The notes under the pieces are model-generated. The model saw only the letters and a program-made list of their open reading frames with translations, was not told the origin of the DNA and ran no database searches. A DNA stretch of 64,000 bases from Vanessa cardui (lineage: Eukaryota; Arthropoda; Insecta; Lepidoptera; Nymphalidae): NCBI RefSeq assembly GCF_905220365.1, contig NC_061128.1:682001-746000 (forward strand). The letters run 5' to 3'. Shown here in pieces: positions 1-10,655 of the stretch. Position numbers and translations under genes: made by a program. How positions within the stretch are numbered: the first letter of the stretch is position 1; each line of letters opens with the position of its first letter.

Positions 1-314
1 GTAAGGAGAACGCTTACTAAAAACTTTTAAAATATTTATTTTCGACCCGTCTTTTTATCTCACTTAATATAGCTTATATTATGTTAATTGTAGCATAATA
101 ATTAATCATTCTTTACCTATCTTTGACTGTGTTTTCGACCTAGTGACTAACAAAGAATATTCTCAATCTCCAAATCAAGTAAAAAGAGAGAATCTCCTCT
201 TCATTGATCTCATTTCAGCTAATGTAGAACTTGCCGTATGAACAGATTATAAGTTTAAGGAATACGAGACTCATAATTGCAGTTACTATCTTTTCAATCA
301 TCATTTTTGTAGTA
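1..314. other. no recognised feature
   Basis: AT-rich sequence; no ORF, exon or repeat recognised. Confidence 0.6.
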
Positions 315-432
315 AGTTTATAAACATTAATGTACGTATGAATATGGTAACAAAGATTCTATGCCTTTTATCTATAACCAGCTCATTTACCGTTTTAATC
401 TAAATATAAAACAAAGTAGTAATTGCTCTTAC
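315..432 (+). repeat. left ~118-bp direct repeat flanking a SINE-like copy
   Basis: agtttataaacattaatgta ... ataaccagctcatttaccgt ... aattgctctta; the diverged partner lies at 739-860. Confidence 0.85.
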
Positions 433-440
433 AATTACTT

Positions 441-740
441 GGTGGTAGGGCTTTGTGCAAGCCCGTCTGGGTAGGTTAGGTTAGGCACTCATCAGTTATT
501 CTATCGCCAAATAACAGTACTCAGTATTGTTGTGTTCCGGTTTGAAGGGTGAGTGAGCCAGTGTAACTACAGGCACAAGGGACATAACATCTGAGTTCCC
601 AAGGTTGGTGGCACATTGACGATGTAAGGAATAGTTAATATTTCATACAGCGTCATTGTCTATGGGTGATGGTGACCACTTACCATCAGTTGGCTCATAT
701 ACTCGTCCGCCAACCTATTCCATAAACAAACAAAAACAAG
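441..740 (+). mobile_element. SINE-like family A
   Basis: About 290-bp lepidopteran repeat, from ggtggtagggctttgtgcaa to ctcgtccgccaacctattcc with an A-rich end. Internal landmarks are aagggtgagtgagccagtgt and accacttaccatcag. Unusually, it is flanked by ~118-bp direct repeats (see 315-432 and 739-860). Confidence 0.88.
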
Positions 741-860
741 TTTATAAACATTAATGTACGTATGAATATGATATCAAAGATTATATGTCTTTTATCTATA
801 ACCAGCTAGCTCATTTACCGTTTTAATCTAAATATAAAACAAAGCAGTAATTTCTCTTAC
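739..860 (+). repeat. right ~118-bp direct repeat flanking a SINE-like copy
   Basis: Partner of 315-432 with scattered substitutions and a 4-bp insertion (agctagctc versus agctc). Confidence 0.85.
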
Positions 861-1439
861 TATTGACTATTATAACCTTAATGCTTTCAGTTAAGTTCAG
901 TCAAAAATCATTTATTAAAAAAAATAACATTATTAAAATTCAATAAAATCTCAAACGAAACCAGAGGAGAGCGCTTGTTCACGAACATGGGATAAAACAC
1001 AAATCACTTTCACGACCAATACGTTTCACACGAACATTACAAACGCCACGCCCCCTTTCAAAAACATTTATAAAGAGAGGACTTCCATAAAAACAATTTA
1101 CAACGATCTTTATGCTTCTCTTCCTAAAAGATAAGGGCATTGAAATTCTGCGTGAATATTATCATTTCGGTCGCAGAAACGGTTGCATTGCGATGATTAT
1201 ATTAAATAAAATTTATATATTTTTATCGTTTTCGTGAAAAATAATAGTCACTTCGCGAATCAGATATGGAAATGACAAAGAAAAGAAAGGAAACGGTTTG
1301 TTTTATTTTAAGTTTAACTTAACAAAGTTCGTAAGTTTTGAGAACAAAATATATTTTTTTGAATCAAAGTTCAATTATGCTAGATTTCAATTTCTTTGCG
1401 CAGCAATTCGTGACTCATTACTGATGGGCAAACTTATGT
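861..1439. other. no recognised feature
   Basis: AT-rich, with a slightly GC-richer patch at 960-1060 (acaaacgccacgccccc). No coding signal on either strand. Confidence 0.6.
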
Positions 1440-1605
1440 TAACACTAGTGGTTGTCATGTGTTAGGCAAAAAAATCAGCCTATGTCTCTTGCAGTTCAAG
1501 TTTGCTTAATACCATATTACATCAAATTCGGTTTGCACGTGAAAGAGCGACAGACAAACAGAAAGAGTTACTTTCACAGTTTTAATATTATAATGTAGTT
1601 GGTTT
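1440..1605 (+). repeat. repeat family H
   Basis: Shows gcacgtgaaagagcgacaga and gagttactttcacag; the related copy at 9386-9552 shares gtgaaagagcg.acagacag. Confidence 0.6.
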
Positions 1606-1654
1606 ATCACCTTCCAATTTAATTTATTACTGGTCTCCATTTCACCACATGTAA

Positions 1655-2157
1655 TATATTTACAACAATATTATGTATATTCACAGTAACATTGATCGCT
1701 TTGATAAAATCAGTGATAATCATTGTATGTGCACTAGGAGTAAGGATAAGCTTATAACGCCAAGTTTCCGACTTCGCAAAGTCAATAAATCCTTCTTGGG
1801 GCAAGGTATCCGTTTCTATAATAAAATTCCGCAGACATTTTTAATTTTGTCGTTTCGTAAATTCAAATCGTTTGTAAAAAATACATTGGTAGAAAAAGCA
1901 TATTATTCGATACAAGATTTTATAGATGATAAAAAAGCGTGGAGTTAATACCGATTGACTTCCAAGCATAATTTAAATAATTGTATTAACTAACTCGACT
2001 TTGTATTTTTTAAATGTTAAAAAAGGAACTACTGAGCTTCTTCTCGGTAGAATCTACTTTCCGAACCGGTGGTAGCTTCACTTAATCGTAAAATGACGAT
2101 TCAAAAGTGCTTGTAAAAGCCTACTAGAATAAAGTTTATTTTGATTTGATTTGATAG
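1655..2157 (+). mobile_element. 3' fragment of the Jockey/CR1-type LINE
   Basis: Matches the last ~90 codons and 3' UTR of the copy at 39390-42497 (open 1673-1948, reading SKDKLITPSFRLRKVNKSFL) and ends in ttttgatttgatttgat. 5'-truncated, as usual for LINE insertions. Confidence 0.88.
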
Positions 2158-2682
2158 AGAATTACATTCGAACCGTAAAATCGAATAAAATAAAGCAAAA
2201 ATACATAAAATAATACGTCGCATCCAACCACAACATCGCACAAAAGCCTGATTCTTTGATATCTACCCTCAGACCTAACAAAACGCGTCTTTATTGCAAT
2301 ACCATAAAAATCTACTTCACTTTTATTGCACAGCTTTATGAAGAATAATATTCCGTGTTTACCGATAGCGTTCTCGAGTACACCTTTAGTACTGTTTTAC
2401 TCGCCTTATCAAAGTTTTATAGATCACCTGCGAAAGAAAGAAAAATCGCTCGTAAACATCGTATTTATATTTTATCTGTGTATTGAGAGCGCGAGCGAAC
2501 CCGACTGAGCACACGACGCCCACTTATCATTGTTTAAATAGGTGTGTTCAAGTTTGAAGGACTAATCTGGACTTTCAGGCATAAGTCGTAAGTAAGGCCG
2601 ATACAAGATTTCGTATTCTATAAATGCTGGTAGTAAATTGATTGACTAGCATTTTCTGTCAGTCAAAGAAACGAGTAAGAAC
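2158..2682. other. no recognised feature
   Basis: One 60-codon open stretch (2326-2508) without family resemblance. Otherwise AT-rich unique sequence. Confidence 0.55.
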
Positions 2683-2950
2683 GCGTGCATCTTAACCGTT
2701 GAAGCGCAGGCAAGTATCACTGATAATCCATGAGCTTAATTTAAGTTTATAATTAATCACGTACTTGGCGTTGAATATTCGTTCGTGAGGAAATCTACAT
2801 GTTTCTATTTTCATTGAAATTCTGCCACATGTGTATTCTACCAATCGCATTGGAACAACGTGGTAGAATATGTTCCAAGCCTTCTCTTCTCGAGAGGAAG
2901 CCAGAAATGGGAAATTTAGAAGCTATTGTTGTTGTTGTTGTAGTTTGTTG
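2683..2950 (+). mobile_element. SINE family B, degraded copy
   Basis: Contains cgcgtgcatcttaaccg, tgccacatgtgtattctacc and a gttgttgttgttg tail. The head is decayed. Confidence 0.75.
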
Positions 2951-4481
2951 TTGATATGTCAGTATTTGAAGGCAAAGAAAAATCACATCATAATTGGAGT
3001 TGTCTCTATTTAGAAAACCTTTGGAGTTAATGTTTTTCAATATTAATCATCATTTAATAGACATGAATTATGAAAACAAATCATTCAACCATTAAAACCT
3101 ATTCAGAGAGTATTTCTATTAATTATGTACTGGCCTGTAATCTTTTCAAAAACATATTCATTTAATTTATCATTCCTTTAGAAATATGATTTTTATTTGT
3201 ACTCGTATGTAAAATATATATCATAACATGCGTTTTATTAAATACTAAGCTATTGAAATTCATATTAATTTTGGCCAACATTTACTAAAATATACACCAA
3301 TATTTTTAAGGCATTACCATCGTAAAAGTCAACCAAGATATCAGACTCATTCAGTTGAATGGTTGTGTAAGTAATAAAAAAATTAACGTTCTTCTGAGTG
3401 AAAAACAAGAATGTACCATTAGAATTTGATAGCGTGTCATTATCATCATTACATAGTATAAAACAAAGTCGCTTACCGCTGTCTGTCCTTATGTATGCTT
3501 AGATCGTTAAAATTAAGCAACGGAAATTGGTGCGTTCTTTTAATAAATAGAGTGATTCAAGAGAAAGTTAAAAAAAAGTAAATAAGTAAATAATAATAAA
3601 ATAGTAAATATAAGATACAGTTAAGAAACAAGAAAAATTTTAGAGCATATTAAGTATCAGTATAGCACCCGTGCGAAGCCGGAGCGGGTCGCTAGTTTTA
3701 CATATTTTAAATCTTAAATATAATACCAACTACATTGAGTTATAAGCCTTTCATTACATGTTATAAAACAAAGTCCCTCCGCCTCATTTGATTGTCTGCC
3801 AAACATATTTTCATACATTTCACCAATGGAAGAAAACAGGAAAATAACTAATGATACCTGTGGAACAATATCCCTTTAGCACTATGCACAAATATTGCGA
3901 GCATATGTTTTTTTACTTTAAATATTTCTGCCCTATATCTAGATGGAGTTTTATCAATCAATAGGATTACTAGATAAAACCTAGTTGTAGGAAACAACCA
4001 AAATCTGATACGAGTACACAAGTAGAGCAGTATAAATTTCTGTTACTCGCAAGTAAAATTTGAATGGTTTTCGAACCATAAAAGTGGTTTTACAAAGCTA
4101 TAAAGTATATAGACTAAACTGACGTATCAATAAACTTCAACGTAAAATAAAAACTAGTTAAATATCTCGTTCAATGAAAATTGGTATAAAATAAATTCTA
4201 CCGATAAATTTCGGTAGCAGGTCACGTCTTCAATACTGGGATTGCCTCCGTATTGCTATCAATTTTTTTCCGAGACTAAGATTTAATTATTCAAGCCTCG
4301 TCGGTATGTGATGGGGCTCCCCGGTCGAATTCATTGATTTGCATGGAATTTTATCGTTCCCATCGAAAACTTTAATTATAAAAGGCATTAAATTATAGTT
4401 GCAATACATAATAATAAGCATTCAATTTGTTTTATGTCATGTGTAATAACAATAACACAATTGCGATCATATTTGTTGCTG
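2951..4481. other. non-coding, repeat C only
   Basis: Apart from family C at 3450-3697 nothing is recognisable. Confidence 0.55.
3450..3697 (+). repeat. repeat family C
   Basis: Dispersed ~250-bp lepidopteran repeat: tagtataaaacaaagtcgct ... caccgtgcgaagccggagc-type GC-rich end finishing gggtcgctag. The CTAG end preceded by a GC-rich hairpin-like segment would suit a Helitron-derived sequence, but this is unproven. Confidence 0.75.
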
Positions 4482-4735
4482 AACCGTGTGCAAGCCCGTC
4501 TAGGAAGGTACCACTCACTCATCAGATATTCTACCGCCAAACAACAGTATTCAGTATTGTTGTGGTTAAAGGGTGAGTGAGCCAGTGTAACCACGAGCAC
4601 AAGGGACATATCATCTTAGTTCCCTAGATTGGTGGCGCATTGGTAATGTAAGGAATGATTAATAATTCTTACAGAGCCTTTGTCTATAGGCTGTGGCGAC
4701 CCATATGCTCGTCTGTCAACATATCATAAAAAATA
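4482..4735 (+). mobile_element. SINE-like family A
   Basis: Copy from gtgcaagcccgtctagg to cgtctgtcaacatatcataa, moderately diverged. Confidence 0.85.
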
Positions 4736-5159
4736 ATCAAGAAGTTGTTAAGTCTACGAATAAATTAATCAACTAATACTGAGATTATGATAAATCTATG
4801 TACTCACATCATGGTTCTTTCTTGGAATATAGTTTTAGTTATCTAGTTCTCTAAAGTCTCTAGTCTAAAATGATTATTGGTTACGTTTAACTCTGTTTCA
4901 TTTGGCAAAAACATTAAGACCATTAATTTTTCTTTTGCGCCATCTGTTATAATTCAGTGGAACTAGTAGATTTGCTAAAATACTTTCGTAGAGGGTAAGC
5001 TACGCTTGAAATCCGTATCTCGAAAGGTCTGCGTATTTTCATTCTGGAAAATGATGATAGATGGCGCTAGTTGATAAAATTTTCCACAGAGAGTTCATAA
5101 AAATGATTACAAGATGAAAGTTATTTATCTACATATCAATATAACAAAATTGAAGAATG
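4736..5159. other. no recognised feature
   Basis: AT-rich sequence downstream of a SINE; contains atctgttataattcag and gatagatggcgctag, too short to assign. Confidence 0.5.
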
Positions 5160-5318
5160 GGGTTGTAAAATAAAGTTGTGTTTACTAAATGTACACACGA
5201 TACATATACCAAAATATCATCTGACTGTCTGTCTGTCTGTTCTGATTCATTTCAGGAAAGGCTGAACCGATTTTGGCGGGACTTTCACTAGAAGACAGTT
5301 GAGACTACAACAATAGCT
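5160..5318 (+). repeat. repeat family G fragment
   Basis: Contains ctgtctgtctgtctgttct and aaccgattttggcgggactt followed by cagttgagactacaac; the same family is at 7190, 53938 and 58820. Confidence 0.6.
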
Positions 5319-6610
5319 TTTTTCAACCGACTTCCAAAAGGAGGAGGTTATCAATTCGTCTGAATTTTTTTTTTTTTTTTTTTTTTTATGTTTGTTACCT
5401 CATAACTTTTAACTGGGTGGACCGATTTTGATAATTTTTTTTTTGTTTGAAAGGTAGTGCTTCCCGTGGGGTCGCATTTTTTTTTAATTTTTTTCCGATG
5501 ATGGTATCCATATTAAAACGACATAAGTCTTAAATTTTCATTATGTATATGCGCGACAAATCGGTGAATAACTGAAAATCACGTTAACCAATTTTGATAA
5601 TTCTTCTTTATTATAAAATATATACTTCAAGGGTAATTTGGTGAAAGTTTGGTAAGGTTCTGAGCACAGGATCCATGACAAAGTAACGGAACGGAAGGGA
5701 ACGGAACAATTCTGAGGAGCACGTTAGCGATACTCAGTCGAATCTTTTATTTATAGGTTATTTGGATATTTGAATCACCTTCCAGAACTTGGTTATGTTC
5801 ATGTAATTGTCATAATCGAATATTATAATCAACTAGCGACCCGCCCTGACTTCTCACGGGTGCAATACTGATACTAAATATACTACAGAATTTGTGTATT
5901 TACGACATCACATCGCAAACTTCTAAAATTATTAGTGTTTCTTTACTATATTGTTCATGTATTATATACACATCCCTTCCCCTTGAATGACAGTATATTT
6001 AAAAAAAAACCGCATCAAAATCCGTTGCGTAGATTTAAAGATATAGGGACAGAGAAAGCGACTTTGTTTTATACTATGTAGTGATGGAACTCCTATACGG
6101 CTCGCAGTTAGGGTGCGATATGGGGCAGAATTTCTTACTATCTTTAATCAAATTTTGTGTATGTGATGTGATGTAATATGATGTACGAAATATAGTTGGT
6201 CTTATTCAAAGTTTTTTTGCTGAGTTCGATTACAGCTCTTTCGAGGGATCCTTGTAATTTACGCCGCGTGACGTATTAAATCCGCATTTTCGAAAGTCTA
6301 TTTTTGCTTTATTAGCAAGTTTCCTTTGAAATTGTCCTCGAAGTAGTTTCTGACTCATATAAACGGAACGCTTAATCTATCCATATTAAAAAAAAATTAG
6401 TTAGTCAACATCAGCTTCACTTAAAATCAAAAAATAAATAAAATTTTAACAAAAAGAAAAACCGACTTCAAACAAAACACTATTTAAAAAAAAATGAATA
6501 TTCACGAAAAAGTAATAAAAATAATTGCGTATTCAACATATTTTTTAGAGTCTTCCTAAGTTAAATGAAATGAAAAATATTAGACTACTTAAAAGTCGAT
6601 TAACGATTAT
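5318..6610 (+). repeat. composite repeat family, copy 1
   Basis: Begins ttcaaccgacttccaaaagg and ends near taaaagtcgattaacg. It matches 31360-32593 on the opposite strand and contains a family C unit (5833-6085). The interior is non-coding, with remnants such as cgacttcaaacaaaacac. Confidence 0.8.
5833..6085 (-). repeat. repeat family C (nested in composite repeat copy 1)
   Basis: Minus-strand copy from ctagcgacccgccctgactt to gactttgttttatactatg. Confidence 0.8.
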
Positions 6611-8176
6611 ATCATGTAGTTATAATTATTGTTATATTTGGAGTCGGTGTCAGCCAATAAAACCCTACAGTATATCTATCAAAAAACAATACGAGAATAC
6701 TTTAACAAATATGTTTTTTACAAATTACCTTTTACACAATAATATACTGGATCAATCAAGGGCACCGTGGCTGACATCGGCTATATTATTTACACAAAAA
6801 GCTTTAAGTAAAACGAATATCATTGGCGAATATTAAGAATTTGAGTTACTACAGCTACTAATCGAAACAAATTCTCAGAAGCTCGATCTATCTCGAAATG
6901 AATGGCACAAGGGTTTCACTTTTGTGAAACAACTGTTATCTCACAAATAAAGTTGCCTTTCGACGATTCCAATTAGTTGAACTTTTACCTGGCCTTACGA
7001 CGATTACGATTCATTTCATTGTATCCCTTGGAATAGAACAATAGAACAAAAAATCTTCGTTTACATTTGACTAATAAATGAAGTTTCCTTCTTTCGAAAT
7101 TAAACATGAAATTACAAAAACAAGTGAAAAATTAAAATTATGTGTTCTTTTATGATCAGATATTCTAATGCCAAACAGCAACTTTTTTTATATTTTTTGT
7201 CTACCTGTCTGGTTGTTCTGGCTTAACTCTGAAACGACTGGACCAATTTTGACGGGACTTTCACCGACAGAAAACTGATGCTATAAGGACTAACTAAGTA
7301 TACAACGCACTAAGACGTACGAAGTCGTGAACATATCTAGTCTGACATAAACGGAGCTTTCTCCTAATTTTTATTTTTTTTTTCGCTATGCATTTAATTT
7401 TACATGAAATTACTACGAAATTTCCATATACGTGATTATATAGTTCGACTTAATAATCAATTATTTCAAAGATGAATCGATTTATTGTTTATTAAAGATC
7501 ATTGTTGAATCGTGAAATACATCAGTAAAGTCGCAAGCAATGTAATCGAGTTGATATGGATCTTTAATATTATTTTAGTGTTAAGTACTATTAAGGTTAT
7601 ATTATGTTAATATATTGCTTAACTTAGCAATACAGCATATTACCAGTGGTAGCGTAAGATCTAGACTTAATGTAGGCAAGGTATATTTTGCGAGGACCTT
7701 TCAACAACATCATATGCATTACTCTGATCCCAATGCAATTTTTTTGATGTGCCATACTTTTTCATTTTTATTTTCGGGTGTGAAGCGCGAGGCCCTTTAT
7801 ACCACGAGGCCGTGGGCGATGGCCCACACCGCCCACGGTTTACACCCCTACTGCATATAACAGTGATGTCAGTTTATGTTCTTAGTCTGATCGTTTTACC
7901 AAATATAAAAACTATATCAGATACACGAAAATACTATAATACAAGAATTATTCAAATCAGTTTTGTGTAATTTAACTATATTTAGAATCTTATTTTTTGT
8001 TTAAATATAAAAACAACATATTGTTTATTATGAGTCCTGATTTCAAAAAGCTGTACATTGTTTGTAGCTTTTGTAAATTATAACTCTACACTTTTTTATT
8101 AAATTATACTTCTATTGAAATATAGCCTTGGTTGCGTAAATACAATTCTAGGAAATGATATTCTGCAACTTACATC
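6611..8176. other. non-coding, one repeat G fragment
   Basis: Repeat G lies at 7190-7330. A small GC-rich island near 7780-7850 (gaggccgtgggcgatggccc) probably derives from an unidentified repeat. No gene. Confidence 0.5.
7190..7330 (+). repeat. repeat family G fragment
   Basis: Contains gaaacgactggaccaatttt and gacgggactttcaccgacag. Confidence 0.6.
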
Positions 8177-8490
8177 GACATCAACAACAACACCCTATAA
8201 ATTTCCCATAGCTGGGCTAAGGCCTCATCTTCCTTTGAAGTTTTGATTCCATCAAGGTTAGGAACATATTCCAGCACGCTGTTTTATTGCGGGTTGGTGG
8301 AATATACATGTGGCAGAATTTTCATGAAATTTGACACAGGCAGGTTTCCTCACGATGTTTTCCTTCGCCGTCTAGCACGAGATGAATTATAAACACAAAT
8401 TAAGTACATGAATATTCAGCGATGCCCACCTGAGTTTGAACTCGCTATCGGTTAAGATGCACGCGTTCTAACCGCTGGGCCATCTCCATT
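8177..8490 (-). mobile_element. SINE family B
   Basis: Minus-strand copy. In sense orientation it has agatggcccagcggttagaa, a B-box-like gagttcaaactc and a poly-GTT tail (caacaacaac here). Confidence 0.85.
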
Positions 8491-8829
8491 TGTGACATCC
8501 TTAGTTATTTTTCAATGACTAACATTAAATCAACGATAGCGTTTAGCTTATATATCAAAAGAACATGAAATTACTAACTAGCCCTTGTCAACGGATGTCT
8601 GCCTCCATCTATAAATATTCCGAGATTACTTATTTTCGTATCAAGTACAGTAATATTGACATACATTTATTAATATTACAAAAATACATTCCTATATAAT
8701 CGATAAATGAAACTACATTATAAATTTTACCTTAATTTAATAAAATATAAGAAAAGTACACGCAATGATTTTATATTAATGTAAATGAGAAAAAGTGCAC
8801 ACATTTAATAAATTATCATAACTACACTA
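8491..8829. other. no recognised feature
   Basis: AT-rich unique sequence. Confidence 0.5.
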
Positions 8830-9090
8830 TGAATGCCTCGATGGTCGGGTGTCTACCTGATAATATATGGTCACTACCACCTATATAATATATAGCGCTA
8901 CAATAAACATGTTAAGCAATAATCATTCCTTACATCACTAGTGCGCTACCAACATTGGGAACTAAGTTATGTCCCTTGTGCCTGTAGTTACACTGCGTCA
9001 CCGACAATTCAAACATCGAACACAACGATACTAAACATTGCCGTTTGACGGTAGAATATATAATATCAGTGGCTTGCAAAAACCCCAAGG
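8830..9090 (-). mobile_element. SINE-like family A, old copy
   Basis: Minus-strand, diverged. Contains tcccttgtgcctgtagttac and the reverse of ctaccgtcaaac; local AT-rich insertion near 8880-8895. Confidence 0.75.
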
Positions 9091-9154
9091 ATATTTTAAT
9101 TTATATTCTTCTTTTCAGTTTTTTTTTTTCATTTTTATAAGTGTTCTTTCAAAG

Positions 9155-9187
9155 TAGGTAGGTAGGTAGGTAGGTAGGTAGGTAGGT
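9155..9187. repeat. (GTAG)n microsatellite
   Basis: About eight tandem gtag units. Confidence 0.95.
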
Positions 9188-9385
9188 AAGTTTGGAAGAT
9201 TTCTAAGTGGTGACTTGTAAACTTTAAAATTATTTTACAGTTAAAACAGATAGTGTTATATATTTGCAATATATAGTCTTAAAGCTTCATCTATGTGCGA
9301 TTGTTTTTAGCATTGCATAATATAGTTATTATAAGCATTAATTACTTATTAATTATTATTAACGAGTAAGTAGTCGCACACCACT

Positions 9386-9552
9386 TTGGTCGCGTTTCAG
9401 GGTGTTATTTGTCATTTGTCAGGCACAAAAGTAGCCTATATCCTTTCTTGTATTTCAAGTTTGGTTCTTCATCAATTTCGGTTCAGTTGTGTGATCGTGA
9501 AAGAGCGGACAGACAGACAGAGTTACTTTCACATTTATAATATTAATATACA
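9386..9552 (+). repeat. repeat family H
   Basis: Shows gtgatcgtgaaagagcggac and acagagttactttcacattt. The open stretch across it is not a gene. Confidence 0.6.
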
Positions 9553-9793
9553 TTCAATGGACATAACGTTACCAATGTGATCTTAAGCGATGTTTGATAA
9601 TTATTTGAGAATTTATATGACCTATGTTAGTGTCATAATTATAATGTATTTAATTATTAAAAGCTAACGACCAATAAATGTCCCTCTTCTGTCTGTTCTA
9701 GAGATCCATCATCTCGAAACATACTCCTCAAACGGTCGTTTCTTAATAAGTGTCGGTTCGATAAATTTGACTGATCTATATTCGAAATTCAAA

Positions 9794-9898
9794 TTTATTT
9801 ATTCAACATAGAAGTCTTTTGTGATTGATTGCCTAAATTTTACCACAAGTCCGAAAAAAAATGCCTAAGAGCTGGAAAGTATGGGATATCTATTTATT
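9794..9898 (-). terminator. candidate poly(A) signals of ppk-A
   Basis: On the minus strand AATAAA hexamers occur at 9893-9898 and, overlapping, at 9794-9803. They are about 65 and 160 nt after the ppk-A stop codon, the usual distance for a 3' UTR. The cleavage site itself cannot be read from the sequence. Confidence 0.5.
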
Positions 9899-9960
9899 TG
9901 ACAGATGATAATGAGATGTTTCTAACTAAATGGACATCACGATTAATAAATTTGTTACGG

Positions 9961-10187
9961 TCAATTCAAATAGGGATATTGTTCAATTTTTCTCATCTTC
10001 AATTTTTTCGGTGACACCGTTAAATTATTTTTCGTCAATGTAAAAACATTCTTATCTTTACTTTTGTTCGAGATTCTTTTTTCGAATCCACAAAAGGTGA
10101 ATAATAGCCCGAAGACAAACCAAATAAGCTCAATTATGCTTATAATGGATCCGCCAAGGCACAAACCGAAGATGCCGCCGAGATTTG
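9961..10187 (-). CDS. ppk-A exon 9: TM2, selectivity filter and C-terminus
   Basis: Acceptor tttattccag|caaatc (phase 1 in), ending in TGA. It encodes NLGGIFGLCLGGSIISIIEL and IWFVFGLLF: TM2 with the GxS selectivity filter as GGS, followed by a basic cytosolic tail of about 45 residues. Candidate AATAAA signals follow on the minus strand near 9893-9898 and 9794-9803. Confidence 0.95.
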
Positions 10188-10546
10188 CTGGAATAAAGAG
10201 ATTTGAATGTCTTAAAGAAATTCTAGAGAATAAAATCTTAGTTTAAAAAAACAATCCATCACTTTATCTTTGATGTATTAAGATTCTTATTATAAAAAAA
10301 TATTCGAAGCCTAATATCGCTACCAATTTTGATAACGAAGATGTTATGTCCCTTGTACATGCAGTTTCACTGGTATATTCATCAAACTGAAACACAACAA
10401 TAGGTACCATACCATCCATACAAGCCTAGTTCCTTCTATATAATGATAAATTGTATATACATAATTTATAGAGCTGAGATGGCCCAGTGGTTAGAACGCG
10501 TGCATCTTAACCGATGATTGCGAGTTCAAACCCAGGCAAACACCAC

Positions 10547-10622
<76 letters not shown>

Positions 10623-10623
10623 T

Positions 10624-10655
<32 letters not shown>

